64,000 bases of DNA, from contig NZ_JADYWL010000005.1 of NCBI RefSeq assembly GCF_015864825.1, positions 186,001 to 250,000 on the forward strand, read 5' to 3'. The notes below the pieces were generated by a model. It searched no databases and had not been told where the DNA came from. It was given only the letters and a program-made list of their open reading frames with translations. This stretch comes from Psychrobacter sp. NZS113. Its GTDB lineage: Bacteria > Pseudomonadota > Gammaproteobacteria > Pseudomonadales > Moraxellaceae. A program made the position numbers and the translations under genes. Below are positions 19,463 through 27,964 of the stretch, piece after piece. How positions within the stretch are numbered: position 1 is the stretch's first letter; the number at the start of each line of letters is the position of its first letter.

Positions 19463-20947
19463 CTATTTCAAAAACAGTGCCATGGCTTTTTTGAACAAGC
19501 CTCCATAAGGTGGTAGTAATAGATTCAGACCGTTTAGTTTAGATTGTACAAACACTGGTTTCATATGGCTTAAACGCTCAAATCCAGCCTTGCCATGGTA
19601 AACACCAGTACCTGATTCACCGACACCGCCAAACGGCAAATCATGCTGAGCCACATGTATCAGAACTTCATTAATACATAGACCACCAGAGACCGTGTTG
19701 TTACGCACTTTTTCGATACCACCATAGTTATCACCAAAAATGTATAAGGCTAATGGTCGTGGACGTGCATTTACAAACGCAATTGCATCATCAAGCGTCT
19801 CATAATGCATCAATGGCAGTATCGGTGCAAAAATTTCATTTTGCATGACCGCACTATCAGCCGCAGGCTCACTCACAATCACTGGCGGCATTAGACGCGT
19901 TTCGATATTGGCTTCAATAGCAGTAAGCGGATATATCTCGTTACCTGACAACGAATCTAGATAGCCTTTGACTCGTTTAAACTGGTCACCATTGATGATG
20001 CGAGAATAATCTGGATTGTTTTCAATATTAGGATAGTGTTTTTCCATCCATGCTTTTGCCAAACTGATGAACTGCTCATGGTGTTGACGCTGAATCAACA
20101 CATAGTCAGGTGCAATACAGGTTTGACCAGCATTTAACGTCTTGCCCATCATCACACGATTGACCACAGACTCTAGATTGGCATCATCCAGTACAACCAC
20201 GGGAGACTTGCCACCAAGCTCAAGCGTGACTGGTGTCAAATTAGGCGCCGCCGCTGCCATGACTTTTTTGCCCACTGCCGTTGACCCTGTATACAGCAGA
20301 TGATCAAATGGTAACGAGCTAAATGCAGCAGCGATATCGACCTCGCCTAGTACCACACAAACCATGTCTGGAGAAAAATACCGCGCAACCGCATCCGCAA
20401 ACGCTTGGGCAAATTGCGGTGCTGCTTCACTCATCTTAATCATCACCCGATTGCCCGCCGTCAACGCATCAATCAACGGCCCTACTGCCAAAAACAACGG
20501 GTAGTTCCAAGGCACCATGATACCGACGACACCTAATGGCTGCGGCTGGATTTCGTTGTGAGCAGGCATATACAAGGCTGAAATAGAAGCTCGCTGAGTT
20601 TTCATCCATTTTTTGCCGTGTTTTTTGGCATGGCTGATACCCGTAAAGCTCGGAAACAGCTCGGCAAACTGCGTCTCTGACTCACTGCGATAACCAAAAT
20701 CTGCATTGATTGCCTTAGCAAAACTGACTTGATTATCGCTGAGCATGATCTCTAAGTTGTCGAGTTGCGTCTCACGCGTTGCCCAATCATTAATTGGCTT
20801 CGTCCGGCTGAGTGCTTGCAGATGTGTAAACTGTGCGTACATCTCATCGATAGTATTGGCGGTACTAAGCATTTTAGGCGCTCCTTGCGCTACTAGACTG
20901 GCATCCATTGAAGTCTGCTCACTGGTATTTTGGTTATTATCTGTCAT
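19463..20947 (-). CDS. calB: Coniferyl-aldehyde-dehydrogenase-like aldehyde dehydrogenase
   Basis: A 494-aa NAD(P)-dependent aldehyde dehydrogenase. The general-base Glu is in LELGGKSP (Glu 243) and the catalytic Cys in NAGQTCIAPDYV (Cys 277). The APDYV sequence after the Cys, and the short C-terminal membrane-near tail, are typical of the coniferyl aldehyde dehydrogenase (CalB) and fatty aldehyde dehydrogenase branch. The true substrate may be a medium or long aliphatic aldehyde rather than a lignin product. That would fit the acyl-CoA reductase encoded at 29.7 kb, but the link is inference. Confidence 0.82.
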   Translation of the reverse strand: MTDNNQNTSEQTSMDASLVAQGAPKMLSTANTIDEMYAQFTHLQALSRTKPINDWATRETQLDNLEIMLSDNQVSFAKAINADFGYRSESETQFAELFPSFTGISHAKKHGKKWMKTQRASISALYMPAHNEIQPQPLGVVGIMVPWNYPLFLAVGPLIDALTAGNRVMIKMSEAAPQFAQAFADAVARYFSPDMVCVVLGEVDIAAAFSSLPFDHLLYTGSTAVGKKVMAAAAPNLTPVTLELGGKSPVVVLDDANLESVVNRVMMGKTLNAGQTCIAPDYVLIQRQHHEQFISLAKAWMEKHYPNIENNPDYSRIINGDQFKRVKGYLDSLSGNEIYPLTAIEANIETRLMPPVIVSEPAADSAVMQNEIFAPILPLMHYETLDDAIAFVNARPRPLALYIFGDNYGGIEKVRNNTVSGGLCINEVLIHVAQHDLPFGGVGESGTGVYHGKAGFERLSHMKPVFVQSKLNGLNLLLPPYGGLFKKAMALFLK

Positions 20948-21170
20948 TTAGCTTCCTTGTTGTATGTATTAGCGTCACTATACTATGTTGGGTTATAGCT
21001 TTTATATTGGGTTAAAGACTCTATATTTCTAGTCAAGGGATTGCTGCAATGGCAACCTCTAAACGACAAATAATCGTGAGCTTCCATTCATTACATTCTA
21101 ATGTAGCGTAGTCAATAGCCAATGAACAGCAGATTCAGTTGACTACTGCGTCTGTACACAGCTGATCTTC

Positions 21171-21323
21171 ATGAGTTTTACAGAGGCAGAATTTACAAAG
21201 TCTCAATTTATAGAGATACAGTTTACACAAGCACTTTTTACACAGGCGCAAAATATAACTTTGGGTGACAATCTGAAAAACTGCTACACTTCATATCAAG
21301 AACCTACACCTCCAAAATATTAA
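21171..21323 (+). CDS. Possible small pentapeptide-repeat protein
   Basis: An ATG at 21171 opens a 50-codon frame that ends with TAA at 21321-21323, 43 bp before lipB. Its first half reads as pentapeptides with Phe at every fifth place: AEFTK, SQFIE, IQFTQ, ALFTQ. This fits the A(D/N)Lxx-type pattern, in which a small residue two places before a central Leu/Phe builds a right-handed beta-helix. The second half is ordinary and ends PTPPKY. No good Shine-Dalgarno sequence precedes the ATG, and five units would make only about one coil, so expression is uncertain. Confidence 0.3.
   Translation: MSFTEAEFTKSQFIEIQFTQALFTQAQNITLGDNLKNCYTSYQEPTPPKY
21177..21251 (+). repeat. Five degenerate 15-bp tandem repeats
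   Basis: Five units of exactly 15 bp run without gaps from 21177 to 21251. All begin TTTA, all have A at unit positions 6 and 8, and most match TTTACAnAGGCACAA. The units lie 116-190 bp upstream of the lipB start codon. They can be read as coding repeats (five residues each) or as repeated DNA-binding half-sites. Confidence 0.85.
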
Positions 21324-21366
21324 TAATTCAAACTTTTAAACCAGAAACAATAAGACTGTTACCCTC

Positions 21367-22197
21367 ATGGAAAATATCACGCAACCGCTCAATGAAACGC
21401 TGATCACTAAATATCTATCAGCAGCCGACTATAATCCAACCCATGATGCAATGCTTGAGCGTACGCTTGAGCGTATTGCCTTAAAAAAAGAGCAAGATAT
21501 ACGCACACCTGATGAATTATGGATTGTCGATCACAATGACGTTTACACACTTGGACAAGCAGGCAAAGAAGAGCACATATTACAGCGCACTGACACCCCA
21601 ATTATCAAGACTGATCGCGGTGGTCAAGTCACATGGCACGGCCATGGACAACTGGTTGTTTATTGGCTATTCGACTTGCACAGCTTAGGCTGGAGTGTGC
21701 GCAACTTGGTATCACATGCAGAACAAGCTATCGAAGATGTGATTAATGAATGCTTACAGGATTCAGAGGCCTCTAGTAATAATATCAGCGCCCACGCACG
21801 CCGTGATGCACCCGGTGTTTACTTATATGCAGATATGCCTGAACCAGATAGCAATACCGATATGCAAACCAACGACACACCTGATGATGATAAAATCATG
21901 CTTGGAAAGATGGCCTCTCTAGGCTTCAAGATTAAGCATGGCTTTAGCTATCATGGTATTGCCGTTAATTTAAATTGTGATTTGTCAGCATTTAACGCTA
22001 TTAATCCTTGCGGTTATGCGGGCATGCAAATGCTGCGACTGTCTGATTTTGTGACCATGCAAAAAGCGCCAAGTGCACAAGATACTCAACAGATAAGCAA
22101 CGCTTTAAGCTATGAGCAAGTAACTCAGAAGCTGATTGATAATATTGCCAAGCGTCATGCTGGACTGATTGAGTTACGAGCAATCGCGCCCAAGTGA
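21367..22197 (+). CDS. lipB: Octanoyltransferase (lipoate biosynthesis)
   Basis: LipB moves octanoyl groups from acyl carrier protein to lipoyl domains. The motif RGGQVTWHGHGQLV is at residues 84-97, the catalytic Lys in GKMASLG (Lys 181) and the catalytic Cys in INPCGYAGM (Cys 215). At 276 aa it is longer than usual. The extra length is mostly an acidic Asn/Asp/Thr-rich insert at about 156-178, between GVYL and the catalytic Lys segment. No lipA follows in this window. The ribosome binding site is weak. Confidence 0.94.
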   Translation: MENITQPLNETLITKYLSAADYNPTHDAMLERTLERIALKKEQDIRTPDELWIVDHNDVYTLGQAGKEEHILQRTDTPIIKTDRGGQVTWHGHGQLVVYWLFDLHSLGWSVRNLVSHAEQAIEDVINECLQDSEASSNNISAHARRDAPGVYLYADMPEPDSNTDMQTNDTPDDDKIMLGKMASLGFKIKHGFSYHGIAVNLNCDLSAFNAINPCGYAGMQMLRLSDFVTMQKAPSAQDTQQISNALSYEQVTQKLIDNIAKRHAGLIELRAIAPK

Positions 22198-22210
22198 GTT
22201 TTGCGTCCAT

Positions 22211-22238
22211 TTTTGCATAATCTTTTTTTGCATAATCT
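22211..22238. repeat. Short direct repeat after lipB
   Basis: The 13-mer TTTTGCATAATCT occurs at 22211-22223 and again at 22226-22238, a 15-bp period. It sits just after the lipB stop codon. It has no hairpin potential and no known role. Confidence 0.7.
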
Positions 22239-22284
22239 CTTGCACCCTTAGACTTAAGCAATATGAGAAAATTTGTAGCAAACT

Positions 22285-22293
22285 TGCTATAAT
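22285..22293 (+). promoter_or_regulatory. Extended -10 promoter upstream of ppa
   Basis: TTGCTATAAT (TG-n-TATAAT) at 22284-22293 is a perfect extended -10 element, about 110 bp upstream of the ppa start. No good -35 box stands at 17 bp spacing, which an extended -10 does not need. The call is by sequence match only. Confidence 0.45.
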
Positions 22294-22403
22294 CGCAATC
22301 GATACAAACTGGGCGTAGCGATTGTATGACAATAACGCTGCTCAATCCTTGAGAATTACGCAATTATTCAAGCACTTAAAACAAAATAGAACTGGAGCAT
22401 TTT

Positions 22404-22934
22404 ATGGCTGATTTTAATAAAATTCTAGACGCAGGCGACGTAGATGGCGGCATCATCAACGTAGTAGTAGAAATTCCAGCTGGTAGCAGTCACAAAATCG
22501 AATGGAATCGTGAGCTAGCAGTATTTGAGCTTGATCGTATTGATCCACAGATTTTTGCCAAGCCTTGTAACTATGGCTTTATCCCTCAAACGCTTGACGA
22601 AGATGGCGATGAGTTAGATGTGTTATTGCTTACTGAGCAACCATTACCGACAGGCATTTTCTTAAAAGCCAAAGTAATCGGTGTCATGAAGTTCGTTGAT
22701 GATGGCGAAGTAGATGACAAAATCGTTGTCGTACCTGCTGATGACCGTGACACAGGCAATGCTTACAACACCCTAGCTGATTTACCAAAGCAGCTAATCA
22801 ACCAGTTAGAGTACCACTTCAGCCATTACAAAGACCTGAAGAAACCAGGTAGCACAGTGGTCGAGTCTTGGGATGATGTTGCAGAAGCCAAAGAAGTGAT
22901 CAAAAAATCTATCCAACGTTGGAAAGATTTATAA
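22404..22934 (+). CDS. ppa: Inorganic pyrophosphatase
   Basis: A 176-aa family I soluble pyrophosphatase, of normal length. It hydrolyses pyrophosphate and so drives biosynthetic reactions forward. The metal-binding signature DGDELDV lies at residues 67-73. EIPAGSSHKIEW is at the N terminus and VVPADDRDTGNAY in the middle. A GGAG ribosome binding site precedes the ATG. A strong terminator follows. Confidence 0.96.
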   Translation: MADFNKILDAGDVDGGIINVVVEIPAGSSHKIEWNRELAVFELDRIDPQIFAKPCNYGFIPQTLDEDGDELDVLLLTEQPLPTGIFLKAKVIGVMKFVDDGEVDDKIVVVPADDRDTGNAYNTLADLPKQLINQLEYHFSHYKDLKKPGSTVVESWDDVAEAKEVIKKSIQRWKDL

Positions 22935-22976
22935 TTTATCAAAGATTGGCAGAAATGCTGATAAAGATAGATATTA

Positions 22977-23016
22977 AAATACCGCAGTCATAATTATGAT
23001 TGCGGTATTTTTTTGC
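22977..23016 (+). terminator. Rho-independent terminator of ppa
   Basis: A 16-bp stem with one G-U pair (22977-22992 with 22995-23010) is followed by a run of seven T. It lies 43 bp after the ppa stop codon and separates ppa from the next gene. Confidence 0.88.
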
Positions 23017-23041
23017 TTGAATATTACGTCTGTAAAGCAGC

Positions 23042-23047
23042 TATAAT
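23042..23047 (+). promoter_or_regulatory. Putative -10 box for the 155-aa membrane-anchored protein gene
   Basis: TATAAT at 23042-23047 lies 47 bp upstream of the chosen start. TTGAAT at 23017-23022 could be the -35, but the 19-bp spacing is long. It lies directly after the ppa terminator, which makes a promoter here likely. Confidence 0.4.
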
Positions 23048-23093
23048 AAACGCAACACCATATTTATATTTTTACGTCGCAATAAGGACAACC

Positions 23094-23561
23094 ATGTTTA
23101 ACGCCGACCCTAGCTCAAAACCAGTCAATACAAAACTGCCAAAAGCGATCATCATCATGATTGAAAAAAACAATCTGGTGATGGCCATCAAAACATTGGC
23201 AGCTGACGAAAATATCAGCATGGATGAAGCCAAGGTACGGATTGATGCTTATGAGACACAGCTAAAGGTAAAACAGCAGCAGAAGCTCAATACTATCGCA
23301 AACAAGCAAGGCATACCCAATCAGGCTATTAGCTTCGATAGAGAGCAAGAGACTGAGGATAAGTCTGATACATTGGTCAAAAATCGTCTTAAAGCCAATA
23401 AGACAGGTAAATCGTTTAAGAACCTGCAGGATGGTGTAGAGAGTCAGCTTGATGACTTAGGATATAAGAAACCACTACTGCCTTATTGGATGAAACGGTT
23501 ACTAGTTATTGCCGTCGTTATGGCAGGGCTGTTTTGGATATTATGGCAAGTGTTTGGGTAA
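23094..23561 (+). CDS. C-tail-anchored small protein of unknown function
   Basis: A 155-aa protein with one membrane helix at its C terminus (LLVIAVVMAGLFWILWQVFG) and a long charged cytoplasmic part. The N-terminal segment (about 15-50) reads as a helical unit, KAIIIMIEKNNLVMAIKTLA followed by DENISMDEAKVRIDAYE, and resembles short ribosomal-protein-L7-like or UBA-like helical modules seen in small hypothetical proteins. The start at 23094 has an AAGGA site. An earlier in-frame ATG at 23013 lies inside the ppa terminator and is rejected. The function is unknown. Confidence 0.7.
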   Translation: MFNADPSSKPVNTKLPKAIIIMIEKNNLVMAIKTLAADENISMDEAKVRIDAYETQLKVKQQQKLNTIANKQGIPNQAISFDREQETEDKSDTLVKNRLKANKTGKSFKNLQDGVESQLDDLGYKKPLLPYWMKRLLVIAVVMAGLFWILWQVFG

Positions 23562-23817
23562 GTAAAAGTACCATACTGTGTCATTTTTCTTATAAACATT
23601 TATAATGACTAGCGGCAGCTAGTGAACCTAATTATCTGCATAGATGACGCTAAAGTTCTAAAGAGCTCTGCTGATCGTAATAGTCTGTTTTGAGTGGTCT
23701 ATTAATTGATTAAGAGGTCTGTTTTGATGGACTCTATGGGGTATACCTCAACTGACAGCTTAATATTATAGCTATCAGCAGCGACTATTTGTAAGCGTTC
23801 AATACGCCCTAAACATA

Positions 23818-24708
23818 TTAATCAATATTACTTCTTTTAAATCTATAAATTTTACCTCTTACATTACTGAGTAATAAAAGTATTGATAATATAACAATAA
23901 GTGTAAGTTCTTTAATAGTCACAATATAGCTATCAGATAATGCCATTAACACAAAACACAGTACTGGTATTAACGGCATAAAATTAGAGGTTTTACTTGA
24001 GCCAATTTTTTTAATCGAAGACTGTAATAAAAACAATGGAATGATACTACTCGTTAATGCTATGTATAAGAACAATAGCATATTATCTGATGAAACCTGG
24101 GTATAAGTCCCCTTATATATACTGTAGCAGCCACATACTATCACTACTAGAATAAATCGTGCAGCTAACACTTGAGACGTTTGGATTTCCGTTTTTTGAT
24201 GAAGCTCAGAGGTTTTTTTCATATATATAGCTGCAAATGCTGAAGATAACAATGTTAATGAAAGACCTAACAACAATGCATTTGTATTACTATGAGACAC
24301 TATTGCTGCTATTCCCAATGATATAATAACCACAGCTGTTTGCTTAATAAGTATTTCATCGAGTTTAAGACTCAATATATTAGTGAATAAAGGAATACTA
24401 GAGAAAAATACAATAACGTATGTTATTGGTGGTACATATTGCATCACAACAAATGCTGCTAATGTATTGACTAATGTAGAGATATTTATTACAGCAAAGT
24501 CTTTTTTTCTCAACATGAAAATATTAGCTATTTCACCTATTTTCCTTAAATTCAATAAAGCGAAAAATAGTAGAGAAATACTAAAAGTAATAAATGTTGA
24601 AGTAATAGGATCGACACTTTCTACTGCTTCAGACATTAATATAAAGGATAATGCAGATACAAGACAGAAAATCAAAGCTTCTTTTCTATCTCTTATTAAT
24701 TTAATCAA
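23818..24708 (-). CDS. EamA/DMT-family transporter
   Basis: A 296-aa protein with ten predicted membrane helices in two similar halves, the usual build of the drug/metabolite transporter superfamily (EamA). The pattern PPITYVIVFFSSIPLFTNILSLKLDE, cited here in part, corresponds to the conserved end of the first half, where members have a P-x-x-x-x-x-x-x-x-P-x-x-x-x-x-x-x-x-x-x-x-E pattern. The coding region is clearly more AT-rich than the surrounding core genes, with many ATA and TTA codons, which suggests acquisition. The substrate is unknown. It stands alone on the minus strand. Confidence 0.8.
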   Translation of the reverse strand: MIKLIRDRKEALIFCLVSALSFILMSEAVESVDPITSTFITFSISLLFFALLNLRKIGEIANIFMLRKKDFAVINISTLVNTLAAFVVMQYVPPITYVIVFFSSIPLFTNILSLKLDEILIKQTAVVIISLGIAAIVSHSNTNALLLGLSLTLLSSAFAAIYMKKTSELHQKTEIQTSQVLAARFILVVIVCGCYSIYKGTYTQVSSDNMLLFLYIALTSSIIPLFLLQSSIKKIGSSKTSNFMPLIPVLCFVLMALSDSYIVTIKELTLIVILSILLLLSNVRGKIYRFKRSNID

Positions 24709-24947
24709 ACCCTATACTCCATAATAATCTTTCTCTTCATACTCGATATGTAAGTTTTTGCCTCATCTCTTCGGATTATACAGAGTTAAGTGCATTCTTT
24801 AAATGAAACCCGAGTAAAATCGACTAATATTCATAGGTATATAAAGAGGTTCTCATATTTAACACTAGCAGCTCGATGCCTGTATAGCGCACCGATCACA
24901 AATAGACTGTGTATGGCAGGTACACTACTAAGTACACTGCGACTGTT

Positions 24948-25472
24948 TCAATGAGTAAAGCCGTTGATACTATCATTTTTAGCTTTTCGAATTCTTGCCA
25001 TCTGATAGGCATTGATATACTCGCCGTTGCGATAAGCATAATCCACCATCTCACCTTCTATCACAAAGCCTAAGCTTTTATATAAACCAATGCCTCCGGT
25101 ATTATCAGTGTAAGCAGTAATCTCAATACGTCTTATATCCAACCAATTATCGGCCAAATCTAGCGCGGCGTTTATAAGCGCTCGCCCCGCACCCTTTCCT
25201 TGTGACGCGGATTTTACGCTGACCCCAAAACTTGCTACATGGCGTCGACGTTTTGATATCATGGTCTCAAGCCCTAGACACCCTATTACTTCACCCTCAA
25301 CTTCAGCCACCAGTACATACGTATTTTCAGATATATCCGCCAGTCGTTTGCGCCATAGAGTCTTGGATGGCATAGGCAACTGTAAAGTATTTGCATATAA
25401 GGCCTCATCTGCATGAATGGCTTGCAACGCTTCTGCATCTTCTGGCTCGGCATGACGTATTTCAATTTTCAT
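24948..25472 (-). CDS. YhhY/AaaT-like N-acetyltransferase
   Basis: A 174-aa GNAT acetyltransferase. From memory it aligns over its whole length with E. coli YhhY (AaaT, an L-amino acid N-acetyltransferase): IRHAEPEDAEALQAIHAD, then YANTLQLP, HVASFGVSV, the acetyl-CoA loop QGKGAGRAL at 91-99, and YRNGEYINAYQMARI near the end, a hallmark of that family. The start at 25472 has AAGGA nine bases upstream. The frame is open to 25538, but those residues have no family match. Its base use is closer to the core genome than that of its neighbours. Confidence 0.85.
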   Translation of the reverse strand: MKIEIRHAEPEDAEALQAIHADEALYANTLQLPMPSKTLWRKRLADISENTYVLVAEVEGEVIGCLGLETMISKRRRHVASFGVSVKSASQGKGAGRALINAALDLADNWLDIRRIEITAYTDNTGGIGLYKSLGFVIEGEMVDYAYRNGEYINAYQMARIRKAKNDSINGFTH

Positions 25473-25595
25473 TATACTTATCCTTAAATACGAATTGTTG
25501 TGTAATTTGCATGTCGACTTTGGTAGTTCCGCGAGCATTTTTTGCTATCGACATCCCAAATATTTAAATTTTAATTTAGTCCAATTGGCAGCGAC

Positions 25596-26180
25596 CTACC
25601 ATTTTTTTAGCGCTACGAACTCACCCTTACCAATGGGAGCTAAGTAGGTGTGAAACTGTGAATTACCATTGAAATAATTAAAAACTTCTGTCATTTCCTC
25701 TTTATGAGAGACTGCATTATCAAACACAATGACGCCTTTTGTCCTAGTTAACCGTATTACATCCTCCAAGATATCTAAATACAATTTTCGATCCATATCA
25801 ACAAAAACCAAGTCAAAGCTTTCAGTCATTTCTGATAAGATCATGGGGGCGTCACCCTCAATAATCTTAATCCTATCCACTAAACCTGTACTTAAAAAAT
25901 TCTCCCTTGCAGCGCTAACCTTCTTAGGATCTTTTTCTATTGTGGTGATCTGAACGGCTTCATCAGTGCATAATGCTAACCAAGCAGAAGAATAACCATT
26001 TGAAGTATCTATTTCTAATATTCTTTCTGCTGACGTAATTTGAGCCAGCAAACCTAAGAACTTACCTGTATCTGGCGTTATATTGAGGTACTTATCAATT
26101 TTATTGATAGATTTTAAATCGTTAATCTGACCTTTCATATATAGTTCATTTAAAAAACTTTCAATACCTATGTCATTCAT
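25596..26180 (-). CDS. Class I SAM-dependent O-methyltransferase (family 3)
   Basis: A 194-aa methyltransferase of the bacterial catechol/caffeoyl-CoA O-methyltransferase type. The SAM-binding motif ILEIDTSNGYSSAWLA is at residues 54-69 (usual form E-I/L-G-T-x-x-G-Y-S-x). The metal-site region is DLVFVDMDRKLYLDILED, and IVFDNAV follows. Such enzymes methylate hydroxyl groups of small phenolic or other metabolites; the substrate cannot be told. The gene is AT-rich like the DMT transporter gene and lies 123 bp upstream of the YhhY-like gene on the same strand. Confidence 0.83.
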   Translation of the reverse strand: MNDIGIESFLNELYMKGQINDLKSINKIDKYLNITPDTGKFLGLLAQITSAERILEIDTSNGYSSAWLALCTDEAVQITTIEKDPKKVSAARENFLSTGLVDRIKIIEGDAPMILSEMTESFDLVFVDMDRKLYLDILEDVIRLTRTKGVIVFDNAVSHKEEMTEVFNYFNGNSQFHTYLAPIGKGEFVALKKW

Positions 26181-26377
26181 TTAAGTAAAGCTCCTCAATT
26201 ATTAAAAAATTTCAGAATCCGTTTTAGCCTCAATCTTACCCCAAGCCCTTTTACTAATTCTACTATTACATCTTTATCACCCTGTCTGGTCAAAAATCTT
26301 AATAAACTATTAGTTGTATACCCTTACTTTAGCGTTCTGCTAATATGATGAGCCGTTAATTAAAATAAGGATTAGTG

Positions 26378-26914
26378 ATGATATATTTGGAACCATTTAT
26401 ACCTGATGACTATGATTTTTTAAATAGCTGGATTAGTAACGAACATGAATTGATTCAATTTAGCGGTGGTATTTTTCAACACCCTATTGATAAAGAGCAA
26501 ATAAAAGAATATTTAAACGATAGCCGAAGGTATTCATTTAAAGTTACTTTCACAGAAAGTCATGATAATGGGTTACTAAACACCCAAATTATAGGGATGG
26601 CAGAGATTTACCGTGAAGATAATAAGACTTCTAAGCTATGTAGAGTGCTGATTGGTCATCCTGATATGCGAGGTAAAGGTTTAGGTAAAGAAATCATACG
26701 GCTATTATTAAACAAGGCTTTCAATGATATGGCGTGTGAATACGTGCATTTGAATGTATATGATTGGAATGTGGGGGCTATTAAATGCTATGAGCAAGTT
26801 GGCTTTGTCAAAAACCCGCTGATAAATCAACATATAATGGTTGATGGTAAGCAATGGACGACTATTAATATGTCTATTGATAAATCTAGGTGGCAGCCTG
26901 TTATCTCTGAATAA
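26378..26914 (+). CDS. GNAT family N-acetyltransferase
   Basis: A 178-aa GNAT acetyltransferase. The acetyl-CoA loop RGKGLG is at residues 98-103, followed by HLNVYDWNVGAIKCYEQVGF, the usual strand-helix end of the fold. The N terminus (MIYLEPFIPDDYDFLNSWI) is like RimJ/RimL-type proteins. The ATG at 26378 has AAGG seven bases upstream. A GTG immediately before it (26375) is also possible. The coding region is AT-rich. The acceptor is unknown. Confidence 0.82.
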   Translation: MIYLEPFIPDDYDFLNSWISNEHELIQFSGGIFQHPIDKEQIKEYLNDSRRYSFKVTFTESHDNGLLNTQIIGMAEIYREDNKTSKLCRVLIGHPDMRGKGLGKEIIRLLLNKAFNDMACEYVHLNVYDWNVGAIKCYEQVGFVKNPLINQHIMVDGKQWTTINMSIDKSRWQPVISE

Positions 26915-27223
26915 GTGATATTAGTTTTAATGTAACCACCCCAGAATTGTCGGAAACTCAACATTCTGAGAGACAGCTGATATCATTAACCTACAGCCTA
27001 TTGTTCAAGTCCTCACTAGGGAACCAAACCGATGCAAGCACTTGATTGGTTCGCCATAGGTATAGTCTAGAGAACAAGTGATGAGACTTTTGTAACTAAT
27101 GAGCAATAAAGGCCTTTTTATAAAAACCAAAATCTAAAAATTAGAAAAATATTCGTTGAGACTATGCAAGTATATGGCTTCAAAATCCTAAATAATGAAT
27201 AGATTTGAACTCAGGAATATTAC
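26915..27223. other. Intergenic region in the AT-rich stretch
   Basis: A 309-bp gap between the GNAT gene and the unknown gene at 27224. I looked for integron attC-like sites, terminators and a short gene and saw none that hold up. No feature is called. Confidence 0.4.
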
Positions 27224-27643
27224 ATGACTAAAATAACCTCACCCATATTTAATGACGTAATGTTAGTTTATATGGAAAATTGGCAATTGAAATATCAAGA
27301 TGAATATCTTGACTTAGATGTTGGTATATTCGAAGTATTAATGTCTCTTTTTCCTTTTCTTGAACAAAAAAAGAGCTTTTATATTGGAATGATAGATTCT
27401 AACGATATTGAAGCAATTAATAGTTTTCCAGTAAAAGAAATTATTGAGGAAGGATTTTTACACGATATACCTTACTGGGTCAAATTAGCTGTTGAATGGC
27501 TTGATAATGAAAATAACGATGATTTGAATGTATACTTTTCGACTTATCTTAACAAAATCGTAAATAATAAAGTTTATGAACAAAGAACTAGACAGATAGC
27601 AGAGAAAATATTGAACTATAACCTGCAAAATTTAGATAAGTGA
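27224..27643 (+). CDS. Hypothetical protein, possible immunity protein
   Basis: A 139-aa acidic, soluble protein with no signal peptide and no motif I recognise. It is predicted mainly helical (FEVLMSLFPFLEQKKSFY, WVKLAVEWLDNENNDD). The ATG has an AGGA site. It is very AT-rich. Small acidic orphan proteins of this build, next to a DUF4926 protein, often prove to be immunity proteins for polymorphic toxins, but nothing in the sequence proves this and no toxin gene is in the window. Confidence 0.55.
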   Translation: MTKITSPIFNDVMLVYMENWQLKYQDEYLDLDVGIFEVLMSLFPFLEQKKSFYIGMIDSNDIEAINSFPVKEIIEEGFLHDIPYWVKLAVEWLDNENNDDLNVYFSTYLNKIVNNKVYEQRTRQIAEKILNYNLQNLDK

Positions 27644-27745
27644 AAGCAAGAAAAATCTAAGTACAAAAATTTTTAGCTGTAGATTCTGTATAGCGCAACG
27701 AACATATTCCTACAACAGACTTTATGACAAATAAGGATTAGCAAT

Positions 27746-27964
27746 ATGTTGAATATAAACGATGTTATTAAGGTATCAAAAGATATTCAAGACAATATCA
27801 GAGCAGGTCATTTGGGTACTGTAGTACATATTTTTGATGTGACTCCTCCTGTATATGAAATTGAATTCACTGACAATGAAGGTCGTACACTCGCGACTGT
27901 ACCATTGAAAAAAGAAGATATGAGCCTTTATTGGGTTGCCAGCACTGAAACATATTTCAAATAG
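27746..27964 (+). CDS. DUF4926 domain-containing protein
   Basis: A 72-aa protein matching the DUF4926 pattern: an N-terminal strand (DVIKVSKDIQ), the turn RAGHLGTVVHIFD, then YEIEFTDNEGRTLATVPLKKEDM. This is a small SH3-like barrel of unknown function that is often encoded beside toxin or immunity genes. An AAGGA site lies eight bases before the ATG. It is on the same strand as the unknown gene 100 bp upstream. Confidence 0.75.
   Translation: MLNINDVIKVSKDIQDNIRAGHLGTVVHIFDVTPPVYEIEFTDNEGRTLATVPLKKEDMSLYWVASTETYFK

Larger units (their letters stand above)
20948..21366. other. Intergenic region upstream of lipB, with 15-bp repeats
   Basis: This is a 419-bp gap between the divergent dehydrogenase gene and lipB. 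Its second half holds five degenerate 15-bp repeats and a 50-codon open frame, both listed separately. The first half shows nothing recognisable beyond being promoter territory for the dehydrogenase gene. Confidence 0.6.

Noticed and set aside
24880..27703. The shared string CTGTATAGCGCA at about 24880 and 27688 as a boundary repeat of the AT-rich stretch
   Set aside because: A 12-bp match is expected many times by chance in 64 kb, and the flanks do not extend the match far.
26341..27964. A possible integron-like cassette series: small same-strand AT-rich genes with a shared AAATAAGGATTAG leader at about 26363 and 27731
   Set aside because: I found no attC-like pairs (GTTRRRY with complementary RYYYAAC and imperfect stems) between the genes, and no integrase. 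The shared 13-mer is mostly a ribosome binding site context.
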